Shown: one piece after another, positions 9,531 to 17,115 of the stretch
How positions within the stretch are numbered: position 1 is the stretch's first letter
Layout: each line of letters starts with the position of its first letter
Source of the DNA: Polyangia bacterium
GTDB taxonomy: Bacteria > Myxococcota_A > Polyangia > Nannocystales > Nannocystaceae
Reading direction: 5' to 3'
Assembly (NCBI GenBank): GCA_030429545.1
Contig: JAUIFF010000002.1
Coordinates: forward strand, 124,001 to 188,000
Length of the DNA: 64,000 nt
The notes under the pieces: model-generated
What the model was told of the DNA's origin: nothing
Databases searched by the model: none
The model's input: the letters and a program-made list of their open reading frames with translations, nothing else
Translations under genes and position numbers: made by a program

Positions 9531-12500
9531 CAGGCTGCATCCTCCGACAGGAGATTGAGGTCTTCGTGGGCCCGGGCGATCCGGGCCAGGGCCACCAGGC
9601 AGGCGGCGTGTTCAGATTGTCCGCGCGAGCCCATGAACTCCTTGAGCAGCGGGGCGACGATGCCGGCAAAGGCTCGGTCGGCGACGGCGAGGTCGCGCAT
9701 CACCTCGACCAGTGCCAGTTTGGCCTTGCGCGCGGGCAGTGGCCGGAGCTTGGCCCCCGGGACAGCTTCGCCGCTGCCGGCGGGGATCTTGGCCGGTGGG
9801 ACCATAAACAGGACACGGCGCATAAAGTCGCGCAGAGCCTCGTCGCTGGCCGGTCGGCGTTCGGGTTTTTGCGGGGGTCCCTCGCCCAGCCCGGTGACCA
9901 CGCCTGCTTCCTCACCCTCTTTGGTCTCGGGGATCACGGCGCCAACCGGGGTCCCGGCACCGAGGTTTGGCTTCCAGTGCAGGGTTACGCCGCGGTCGCG
10001 GTACAGCGACCAGACGGTGGCAATCACAAAAGCCCGAACCTGGCGATCTGGACTTTCGGTCAGGCGGAACAACTCTTCGGGGACAGCGAGCCGCGGGTGT
10101 TTTTCGATGAGTGACATCCCGAGTGCCCGGGTGGTCGACACCAGCGATTCGCAAAACGAGTAGACGGCGTCGCCAGTGAGGTGCTCGGGCGGCAACCGGT
10201 AGCGCTTGTGCTCGGGGGCTTCGTCGGCGAGCAGGGCAATGCTGATGAAGTCGCGGACCTCGGGGAAGTTGGACTCGGCCAGGGGCACAAGCGACATCAG
10301 GCCGGGCAGCCACCGGGCAAACTCGAATCGGCAGATTTCGAGGGCGAACGCGCGGACGGCAAACCGGGCATCGGACAGCAGTGGTTTGACCCGGGCATAC
10401 GTCAAAAAGTCGGCCGGGACTTCGGCTCCACCGGCGACCGGTTTGTCGTGTTTGGCCAGCGAGATCTGCGGGTGATGGGCCAGCAGGTACCGCCTGGCAA
10501 ACAGCGCACGGGGGGCGTCTTGGGCCCCGGGGGCGATGGCCATGGTCCACAGGGCCTCGCATCCGGCCCGGATCTGGGCGTCGGAGTAGATTTTCCGTGT
10601 ACCTGCAAGCAGCCCGAGGAAGTCGGTTTCAGACAGCAGTTGCAGGGGCACGCCGTCGGCGATCAGACGTTCGGCCGCGACCTGGTCGACGGTTTTGCGA
10701 CCGGCGCCACCTAGGGGCGAGCCACGGTCACCCACGACCACGTAGGTGACTTCGCGCGAGACTTCGGTGGCTACCACACCGTCGGCGGCGGTCACCTTTT
10801 GTCCGAGTTCCTCGGCCGTCAAGTTGTGGAACTCACCGGTTAGGCGCACCGATTTCCCGGCCAGGCTGACTGGCCCGGTAGCGACCTCGGTATCGGGTGT
10901 ATCTGCAAATTGTGCCGGGGCAAACGCCTGAATCAGGTAGCCAACCGCAAACTCGTGGTACTGCGGTTCGCTGCGCTCGACCATGGTCATGAGCCAGTCA
11001 AAGCCCACGGCCTCGGGCGAAAACCGGCGTGTATCGGCCAGCAGTGCCCGTGTTGTCTCGGCCAAGCCCTCCGAGTAGGTGAGCTTTTGGGCCCACTTGC
11101 GTTCGGTTTTTTTGAGGTCAGCGATCCACGGGTCGGCCTCGAAGCTCGGGTGAAACGACAGCGCCTTGAGGAAGTCGACGCCCAGGACCGTGGCCGGGAT
11201 TCGTTGCTCATGCAACCATGTTTCCATGGTTGAGCGGCACTGTGGGTGCAGCAGGGTGCGCCGCCAGAAGTCCACATCGAACTCGTCGGCGGAAAACCGG
11301 GTGACCGCATCGAGGGCAAATGTGGCGGCTGCCCGGCCAATGTCTGGACGGTCGAGCAGGTCGCGGAAAAACGTCGCACCGAGGGTCTCGTAGCTGTAGA
11401 CCTGCGGCAGCAACTCGCGGACGAAGTCGACGACCTTGTTGTTGGCGTCGAGCAGGCGTTCGGTGAACCACTCGCGGGTGAGCTCGCGGCTGCCAAAGTG
11501 CTTGCGCAGGACCGTGGCTGCGAGGTCGTGGGCGTAGCGGGTGCCGAGCAGCGCGCCCCAGGCATCGAGCCCGACTTCGGTACGGGGGTCGCGGTCGCCT
11601 AGGAGGTCGTGGGCGAGTTTGCGGACCGAGGCATCGCCGTTGTTGGCAAGTCGCAGCAGGCGTTCGAGCGGGAGGTCGCGTGCGTGGGTGCGGGCATACT
11701 CCGCCGCGTAGGTGCGGGCACTTTGCGACTGCGAGTCGAGCAGGCGCAGGACCGCATCGTGGAGGCCGAGCTCGCGGAAGTTTGCCTGTTCAAACCGCGG
11801 GGCATTGCCCAACAGCCACACGACAAAGTCGTCGACCGTGCGCGAACCAACCGACACCAGGCCAACCACCCACGAGGGTTCGACTTCCCGCAACTGGGCC
11901 CGGAAATCGGCCTTGAGCGACTCGGCGGCAAAGGTCCGGACATGCTCCGACTGCGCGCGCGAAAGCAGGGCAAAAAGCGGCCGCGGGGAACGGCGCCACA
12001 GCTCGCCAAACGCCCGTTCTTTGACCAATGAGCGCCGCTGATAGTTGTATACGCGAAAGTTTCGCCGGGTGTACTTGGCCGACTCGTGAAACAGCACGTG
12101 GTTGGCGATCCAGGCATTGGCCCAGCCGGTGCGCTCGGGATAGTTGCAAAGCAGGCTGACACAGGCGTCGGCATAGGTCGCCGGCAGGGTCTCGCCGATG
12201 CGCCGGAGGTATCGCCAGCCACGGCGGGCGAGGTAACCGAGGGTTTTGCGGCTGACTTCGCGGTTGTGGCCGCGGGCATAGGCCCGGTCAAAGCGTGCTG
12301 CGAGGGCGGTAAACACCTCGATGTCACCGTTTTCTTCGGCCTGCTTATAAATGGTTTTGAGGGCCCGCCACGGGCCCCACTTGAGGAAGCAGCCGGCGAT
12401 GACTTCGAGCAGGACCTCCCGTGCATATACACTCGGATCCTGCCATAGCTCCATCAGGATTGTGTGTAGTTGCAAGCGATCGGGCAGCGGGCTCTCGGCG

Positions 12501-12745
12501 TCCTCGGCCTCCAACTTTTGCCAGCTCTCAATCCGGTACCGCGCCCGCTCCTGCGGACTTTGGTGGCGATAGCGCCAACTGCGTAGGTGGCGGCGAAAGT
12601 CGGTGTAGGTGAGGGCGCCGCGGCGCGTTGGCCGGCGCGAGCGCGGGTCGTGTGCGCTGCTCAATTCGATGATGAGCGACGCCAGTTCAGGGTCGCGGGC
12701 CTGCATGGCGCGGCGGATATCGTCGAGGCTAGGTGCTTCAGCCAT
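9530..12745 (-). CDS. HEAT-like helical protein with internal BRCT domain
   Basis: 1071 aa, first gene of the retron operon. Most of it is alpha-helical and HEAT-like (for example the repeated 'SVRKLAHDLLGD' and 'VRAFVIATVWSL' type helices). A BRCT domain sits in the middle at about residues 625-712: LAGKSVRLTGEFHNLTAEEL, then VTYVVVGDRG, then an Ala/Glu helix, resembling the BRCT of NAD-dependent DNA ligase. BRCT domains bind DNA ends, nicks or phosphopeptides, so a DNA-sensing role is plausible but unproven. ATG 12745 is chosen because GGAG lies seven bases upstream; an earlier in-frame start 33 bases up lacks one. The candidate msr-msd RNA ends about 20 bases before this start, so one transcript probably carries both. 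Confidence 0.8.
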   Translation of the reverse strand: MAEAPSLDDIRRAMQARDPELASLIIELSSAHDPRSRRPTRRGALTYTDFRRHLRSWRYRHQSPQERARYRIESWQKLEAEDAESPLPDRLQLHTILMELWQDPSVYAREVLLEVIAGCFLKWGPWRALKTIYKQAEENGDIEVFTALAARFDRAYARGHNREVSRKTLGYLARRGWRYLRRIGETLPATYADACVSLLCNYPERTGWANAWIANHVLFHESAKYTRRNFRVYNYQRRSLVKERAFGELWRRSPRPLFALLSRAQSEHVRTFAAESLKADFRAQLREVEPSWVVGLVSVGSRTVDDFVVWLLGNAPRFEQANFRELGLHDAVLRLLDSQSQSARTYAAEYARTHARDLPLERLLRLANNGDASVRKLAHDLLGDRDPRTEVGLDAWGALLGTRYAHDLAATVLRKHFGSRELTREWFTERLLDANNKVVDFVRELLPQVYSYETLGATFFRDLLDRPDIGRAAATFALDAVTRFSADEFDVDFWRRTLLHPQCRSTMETWLHEQRIPATVLGVDFLKALSFHPSFEADPWIADLKKTERKWAQKLTYSEGLAETTRALLADTRRFSPEAVGFDWLMTMVERSEPQYHEFAVGYLIQAFAPAQFADTPDTEVATGPVSLAGKSVRLTGEFHNLTAEELGQKVTAADGVVATEVSREVTYVVVGDRGSPLGGAGRKTVDQVAAERLIADGVPLQLLSETDFLGLLAGTRKIYSDAQIRAGCEALWTMAIAPGAQDAPRALFARRYLLAHHPQISLAKHDKPVAGGAEVPADFLTYARVKPLLSDARFAVRAFALEICRFEFARWLPGLMSLVPLAESNFPEVRDFISIALLADEAPEHKRYRLPPEHLTGDAVYSFCESLVSTTRALGMSLIEKHPRLAVPEELFRLTESPDRQVRAFVIATVWSLYRDRGVTLHWKPNLGAGTPVGAVIPETKEGEEAGVVTGLGEGPPQKPERRPASDEALRDFMRRVLFMVPPAKIPAGSGEAVPGAKLRPLPARKAKLALVEVMRDLAVADRAFAGIVAPLLKEFMGSRGQSEHAACLVALARIARAHEDLNLLSEDAA

Positions 12746-12764
12746 CGTCAGCTCCAGTCGTGGG

Positions 12765-12980
12765 AAGCGGGCAGTCACGCGTCATGTGCCGCGGGCTGCG
12801 ATGTGTCGGACACGCAAACAGATGTCGACGACTGCGCCACAATCGGGCGTGCAGTCGCGAAGTCGTCGGCATCAAAAGTTGGGCCCTTCGCAAGTTGCGT
12901 GAGCATGCCTCGAGCCAGCGCACAAACACAACGCCCGAAATTCAACGAATTAGGCGAAATTCCGGGGCTGTTGCCCGCTT
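12765..12980 (-). ncRNA. Candidate retron msr-msd RNA
   Basis: Read on the minus strand. A 9-nt arm AAGCGGGCA (12980-12972) is perfectly complementary to TGCCCGCTT (12773-12765), 207 nt apart. This fits the a1/a2 repeats that enclose retron msr-msd. Two bases after a1 comes AGC, whose G (12968) is a candidate branching guanosine. Next is a small stem-loop at 12956-12932 (CGCC..AATTC-AAC-GAATT..GGCG), as expected for msr. Then follows a long imperfect hairpin, as expected for msd: CACGCAA/TTGCGTG outside, then GATGCCGACGACT/AGTCGTCGACATC with a single mismatch. The segment lies immediately upstream of the four-gene operon that ends in the RT. Pairings were found by eye, with no folding software or homologue comparison. 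Confidence 0.5.
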
Positions 12981-12982
12981 GA

Positions 12983-13059
12983 GCAGGGACCGATGACAGT
13001 AGATCGGCCGTCTGCCCGGTCGCATGGGTCGCGGACAGGGTGGGGTCTATGGACCCCGG
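12983..13059. other. Two hairpins upstream of the candidate retron RNA
   Basis: Hairpin one spans 12983-13015: GCAG/CTGC, then GACCGAT/ATCGGCC with one wobble and an 8-nt loop. Hairpin two spans 13044-13059: GGGGTC-TATG-GACCCC, perfect. They lie between the end of the lipoprotein gene (13109) and the candidate ncRNA. Neither has a T-run on the minus strand, so neither is a classical terminator. They may belong to a longer ncRNA, or to transcription termination or processing between the two units. Confidence 0.35.
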
Positions 13060-13108
13060 TGTCCATTTTGCGAGTGCGTACCGGTGTGCACCCGCACCGA
13101 TCTCGACC

Positions 13109-14689
13109 TCAACCGATTTCTTGCAACTTGAGTGCCGCCCCGGTCATGTCGGAGTAGCTGTACGGGTCGACCAGTCCGGTGACGATCGCCAGCACCTCGT
13201 AGGTATTGCGATCGATTTTGTAGGCCTTGTCGCCGCGGTCGACCACCCAGACATTGCCCTCAAAGTCGACGGCCACGCCCCAGGGGGTGTCGCAACCCGG
13301 CAGCGGAATCGATGCATTGACAAATGTTTCGGTTTCGCTGTCGAAGTGGGCGAGCTGGCACGGGCTGCTGCGGGCGGCCCAGACTTGGTTTTCGCTGTCG
13401 ACGGCAATGCCCCGGAGGTCGGCCCCGGTACCGTCGGGGTAGACCGTCCAGGTATTGGAGTCGTGGTGCCAGCGGTGGATCGCGCCGTCGTAGCCACCGG
13501 CCCACAGGTCGCCCTGGGCATCGAGTGTCATGCCGTAGCGCCGCGGCGAGCCCGGAGGTTCGCCCAGGTTTGTCACCACACCGGTCTCAATGTCGACCTT
13601 GAGCACATCCTGGGCCCGCACACCGGTGACATAGAAGTTGCCATCGCGATCGACAGCCCCGCCATAGGGATTTTTGGAGCCGTCGCCGTCGGGGTAGGGA
13701 TGGACAATGGTCTCGATGGTATCGCCGGTGACCCCGTCGATCAGCTCGAAGTGGGCATTTTTGTCGTTGTCGCGCCAGGCCATCCACAGCCGCGCTTCGG
13801 GGTAATCGCAGGTCACCGGGTCCTGTTTTTCAGCCACCCAGGCGGTCGCCCGCGGGCCGTTGTCGTAGTTGGGTGAGGGAATGCTCCGGCGCCACAACAC
13901 GCACTCATCCTCGCCTAGGGGCAAAATATCGTCGGGCCCCTGGGACGTTTCGATCATGCCGTTTTGATTGGTGTCGATACAATCATCGAGCTGCGCGGCA
14001 ATCTTGGTGACCGCTCCGGGCTCGCGGCTCGAGACCGCGACGTCACCCTGGAGGTTGACCGAGGTTCGCGACGGCCGGGCGCCCTCCACCCGGTAGCGGC
14101 CTTCTTCGACGGCGGTGACCGTATTAATTTTTGAGACCGTGCCCTGGGTATCGTTGGCGATCCAGATGTAGCTCAGGACTTCGCCGCCGTCGTTGCCACC
14201 CTGTTGATCGCAGGGGACTGGCTCACAGTTGTTGTTACAACTATTGTCGTCGATCGTGTCGCCGTCGTCGCAGGTTTCGCCCTCGGTCGGGTGGATGATG
14301 CCATCGCCACAGTGGGGCCCCAAACCGGAGCAGTCGGCCAGACAAAACCCGTACCCGCCGTTTTGCGGGCCGTCGTCACAAACTTCGCCATCGTCAACCA
14401 CGCCATCGCCGCAGCCACTGCCACCCGAGCTACCCTCGCTCGGATCGACGGTGGTGGCGTCGGTTGAGCCCTGGGTCTCGCTGCCGGCTTCGCTCGCCCC
14501 CGAGGACTCGCTGTCGCTCCCGGTTTCGGAGCCCCCTTGCGTCATCGTGGCGGTCGACGTTTGGGTGGTCGGCAGGGTTGTCGACAACGAGTCGGTGTCG
14601 CGGGTGTCCCCCGAACCATCTCCGCAGGCGGCAAAACCAAGGGCACAGGCAAAACTCGAGAATAAGAACAACCGACGCTGGTCGACCAC
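13109..14689 (-). CDS. Lipoprotein with Cys-rich CGDG repeats and a beta-propeller
   Basis: 526 aa secreted lipoprotein. The N-terminus is a signal peptide with lipobox (ALGFAAC). A Ser/Thr-rich linker follows, then two Cys-rich repeats of the myxobacterial DUF4215 type (CGDGVVDDGEVCDDG... and CGDGIIHPTEGETCDDGD...). From about residue 165 to the end it is a beta-propeller of the Vgb/NHL/SMP-30 style, with repeated 'GVAVDFEGNVWVVDRG' and 'DRDGNFYVTGVRA' blades. Probably a surface-displayed binding or lyase-like propeller; the ligand is unknown. Start: GTG 14689 has GGAGG five bases upstream; a GTG two codons earlier overlaps that Shine-Dalgarno sequence and is less likely. It reads toward the retron operon but is separated from it by 363 bases. 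Confidence 0.8.
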   Translation of the reverse strand: MVDQRRLFLFSSFACALGFAACGDGSGDTRDTDSLSTTLPTTQTSTATMTQGGSETGSDSESSGASEAGSETQGSTDATTVDPSEGSSGGSGCGDGVVDDGEVCDDGPQNGGYGFCLADCSGLGPHCGDGIIHPTEGETCDDGDTIDDNSCNNNCEPVPCDQQGGNDGGEVLSYIWIANDTQGTVSKINTVTAVEEGRYRVEGARPSRTSVNLQGDVAVSSREPGAVTKIAAQLDDCIDTNQNGMIETSQGPDDILPLGEDECVLWRRSIPSPNYDNGPRATAWVAEKQDPVTCDYPEARLWMAWRDNDKNAHFELIDGVTGDTIETIVHPYPDGDGSKNPYGGAVDRDGNFYVTGVRAQDVLKVDIETGVVTNLGEPPGSPRRYGMTLDAQGDLWAGGYDGAIHRWHHDSNTWTVYPDGTGADLRGIAVDSENQVWAARSSPCQLAHFDSETETFVNASIPLPGCDTPWGVAVDFEGNVWVVDRGDKAYKIDRNTYEVLAIVTGLVDPYSYSDMTGAALKLQEIG

Positions 14690-14861
14690 AGGCACCTCCG
14701 AGCCAAGGCGATAGCCGAAGATGTCTGCAAATAAAAGTATCCGGGGCCGGGGAAGCTTGCACCTACATCGGAGGTAGGTTGTCTAAATCCCTGGATTTAT
14801 TGGTAGTACAGCCATAATCCCGGGCGATGCTGGCTCCCTCACAGGCGTGGGAACCGACCCG

Positions 14862-15998
14862 CTATTTCTTCCACAGATCGCCGGAGAACGAGAACCCGAT
14901 GATGATTTGTGGGAATGCTTGGCTGTGGGACTGACCGGCGCGGTAGCGGTGTTGCAGCCACCACTGGGAGATCAATAGCAGGGTCGGCTTGTTAAACTTT
15001 TTGTGCGGCTTGTCGTAAAATGTATACGCAAGCAATGGGCCGAGGCGGCTGGTCGGGCCGTTGGGGTTGACATCGAACCCGGGGTAGGCCAGCACGTGGG
15101 TCAGGGTGTGTCGCAGACCGGCGGTCAGGCCGAATTTCGAGAGGTACAAAATGTCGCTCTCGTTGCGCATCATCCACCCGGTTTTCGGCTGGAGGATGTC
15201 GTACTGGATGTCGTAGAAGGTTGTATCGACATCGTTGTTGAACTTGTAGTCCATATAGACAAACAGCAGTTCGTTGCGGATGGCGATCGGGCCGGCCTTG
15301 GCCTGTAACAGTGTCGACAGGTAGAGGTTGTGGCCCCCGGAGACATAGTTGAGCCCGGCCTCTTTGTTGAGGTCTAGCCGATCTTCGGAGAAGTCGGACT
15401 CGGGCGAGGGGAACGACTGGAAGAACTGGAATGTGCCGAAGTACTGCACGTAGCTGTAACGCGCTGTCATTCGCAGCAGCGCGATCGGCTCAAACACCAC
15501 CGAGCCACCTAGACCGACAAGTGCAGGCGACAGGTTGGGCGTAAAGTTGATGCCGATGTGCGAGTTGCGAAACAGGACAGAGTCTGGCTTATTGAACAGG
15601 TGGTACTTGTAGCCGAGGGAGAACCCGTTAAACAGACCGAGCGGGTTGAGGCGCGCCGCCAGCAAGTTGGAGTAGACGAGTTTGTGACGGGCATATCCCG
15701 CCCCGGCGGTCGCCGTCGCTTCTGTTCTGTCTGAAGGAACAGGTGCGATAACCTCGGTCTTGTCGGGTTGGGCTGTGTCGGTTTCGGTTTCCGGTGTCGG
15801 AGTCTCGGCCGCAGGTTCCGCCGGAGCCTCGGAAGTTGGCGCCGGTTCGGCCGTTGGTGCCGGTTCGGCCGTTGGTGCCGGTTCGGCTGTTGTCGCCGCC
15901 GGGCTCTCAGCTGTCGAACTCTCCGCCGGCGCCGGCTCGGCCGACGGTTGAACGCTCGCGACAAACAATAGGGTGGAAATGAACGAGACGATCGACAC
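14862..15998 (-). CDS. Predicted outer-membrane/surface protein with Pro-Ala-Glu linker
   Basis: About 378 aa. It has an uncharged but hydrophobic signal-like N-terminus (IVSFISTLLFVASVQPSA), then a 60-residue Pro/Ala/Glu/Thr linker with near-perfect repeats of AEPAPT (DNA repeats around 15838-15890). The C-terminal 280 residues show alternating polar and hydrophobic strands (FSLGYKYHLFN, MTARYSYVQYFGTFQFF, LLAYTFYDKPHKKF), suggesting a beta-barrel. I do not recognise the family. Start is uncertain: GTG 15998 or TTG 16019, neither with a clear ribosome-binding site. Confidence 0.65.
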   Translation of the reverse strand: MSIVSFISTLLFVASVQPSAEPAPAESSTAESPAATTAEPAPTAEPAPTAEPAPTSEAPAEPAAETPTPETETDTAQPDKTEVIAPVPSDRTEATATAGAGYARHKLVYSNLLAARLNPLGLFNGFSLGYKYHLFNKPDSVLFRNSHIGINFTPNLSPALVGLGGSVVFEPIALLRMTARYSYVQYFGTFQFFQSFPSPESDFSEDRLDLNKEAGLNYVSGGHNLYLSTLLQAKAGPIAIRNELLFVYMDYKFNNDVDTTFYDIQYDILQPKTGWMMRNESDILYLSKFGLTAGLRHTLTHVLAYPGFDVNPNGPTSRLGPLLAYTFYDKPHKKFNKPTLLLISQWWLQHRYRAGQSHSQAFPQIIIGFSFSGDLWKK

Positions 15999-16110
15999 GG
16001 ACCCAGAGCATGCGGCCAAAGTGAGGTAAAAAACAACTATTGGTTAGCGATCGATACCGGTCGGAACCTGAAGAATTGCGCATGCACAGTTCGGCCTGGT
16101 GGGGCACTGG

Positions 16111-16137
16111 CACTTTCGCTGCGAGCCATCGAAAGTG
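16111..16137. other. Perfect 8-bp inverted repeat in a divergent intergenic region
   Basis: CACTTTCG (16111-16118) and CGAAAGTG (16130-16137) with an 11-base loop, between the divergent genes starting near 15998 and 16233. It may be an operator or an RNA hairpin in either leader. Nothing else supports a specific role. Confidence 0.4.
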
Positions 16138-16232
16138 AGCATGCGGATACACAGAACCGGCGGTTGTACCCGGGGCAGGTGTTCAGATCGAAGTTTGTCA
16201 GTGGCGGCAGCATTCGTTAGATTCACTTGCAG

Positions 16233-16694
16233 ATGGGATTGTGGCGGTCACTCACCGATGAGGTGCGACGCATGTTCGGCAGTTCGCCAGAAGTCGTAAG
16301 CGTGCCCGATGTCGATGAGAACGCTGATCCGGAGCCCGATGGTGAACCTGGCGAAGTGGTTGAGGACGAGGCAAACGAGTCGAGCCTAGACGTCGAAGAG
16401 CAGTGGGGAGATTTACAGGCCTTCGTTGCCCGCTGCGAAGCTGAGCAGGTCGAGCTGTATGGCCTCGACCCGGCAGACCCGAACACCTACTGGCAACGCC
16501 GGCGCGACATCGAACGGGCGCAACCGGGGGGGCGCGAGGAGGTGCTTGCCCGCTTCGGTATTCCCAATATAGAGGCTTGGCAGCAGGTTTCGCGCTACTT
16601 TGAAGCCAAGTGGTCAAGGTTTGAGCAGTCGCCGGCTGGAGGTTCAAAAATCGTCGTGGACGAACGTTTTGCCAAGGCTCGCGATCGTCAGTGA
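16233..16694 (+). CDS. Hypothetical acidic protein
   Basis: 153 aa from ATG 16233 (an in-frame TTG lies two codons earlier). There is no signal peptide. The middle (about 25-55) is very acidic (Asp/Glu/Pro). A helical C-terminal part contains Trp/Tyr-rich segments (DPADPNTYWQRRRDIERAQ, GIPNIEAWQQVSRYFEAKW) that look like a conserved fold. No family recognised. Codon use matches the neighbours, so it is probably real. No strong Shine-Dalgarno sequence is visible. Confidence 0.6.
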   Translation: MGLWRSLTDEVRRMFGSSPEVVSVPDVDENADPEPDGEPGEVVEDEANESSLDVEEQWGDLQAFVARCEAEQVELYGLDPADPNTYWQRRRDIERAQPGGREEVLARFGIPNIEAWQQVSRYFEAKWSRFEQSPAGGSKIVVDERFAKARDRQ

Positions 16695-16842
16695 TGCGTG
16701 CACGTGCACGCAACCGGCGTTTGCAAATGCACCAAGTTTGCCGCCACCCCGAGCGCCAACGCGCCGACGCTGGCGTGTACACAGACGCGGAGGTTGTGGT
16801 ATGTCGATGCAGACTCTTCACATATGAAAGTGGGTCAGCAAC

Positions 16843-17076
16843 ATGGCAAAGAAGATCTTTATCGGTGAACTCAGCGGCGTCACAACCCAGGCAGGCTTAC
16901 AAAGCGCCTTTTCCCCGTTTGGCACAATTGAGCGTGCATACATTACGACGGATCCGGCTTCCGGCCAGAACTCCGGTCATGTCGACTACACCACAGATGC
17001 CGCCGGGGATGCGGCAATCGCCGGCATGAACGGCCAGGTGCTAGATGGCGTGACCCTGGTCGTCCGCCCGGCGTAG
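16843..17076 (+). CDS. Small single-RRM RNA-binding protein
   Basis: 77 aa, essentially one RNA recognition motif. RNP2 is KIFIGEL at residues 4-10. RNP1 is degenerate (SGHVDYTT, with only one of the usual aromatic positions). The fold order beta-alpha-beta-beta-alpha-beta is evident. Bacterial proteins of this size act as cytoplasmic RNA chaperones or cold-adaptation proteins. This one is shorter than many homologues because it lacks the Gly-rich tail. It stands alone, with a palindrome GTGCACGTGCAC upstream (about 16698-16709) and a terminator-like hairpin downstream. Confidence 0.8.
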   Translation: MAKKIFIGELSGVTTQAGLQSAFSPFGTIERAYITTDPASGQNSGHVDYTTDAAGDAAIAGMNGQVLDGVTLVVRPA

Positions 17077-17087
17077 CGCCAAGTCGA

Positions 17088-17115
17088 AAACCGTGCACAT
17101 GCACGTGCACGGTTT
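17088..17115. terminator. Bidirectional terminator-like hairpin
   Basis: A perfect 11-bp stem, AAACCGTGCAC (17088-17098) with GTGCACGGTTT (17105-17115) and a 6-nt loop, lies between the convergent RRM gene and antiporter gene. The stem's A/T ends give a U-rich 3' side on both strands. It overlaps the antiporter stop codon and contains two overlapping copies of the window-wide decamer. Confidence 0.65.
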
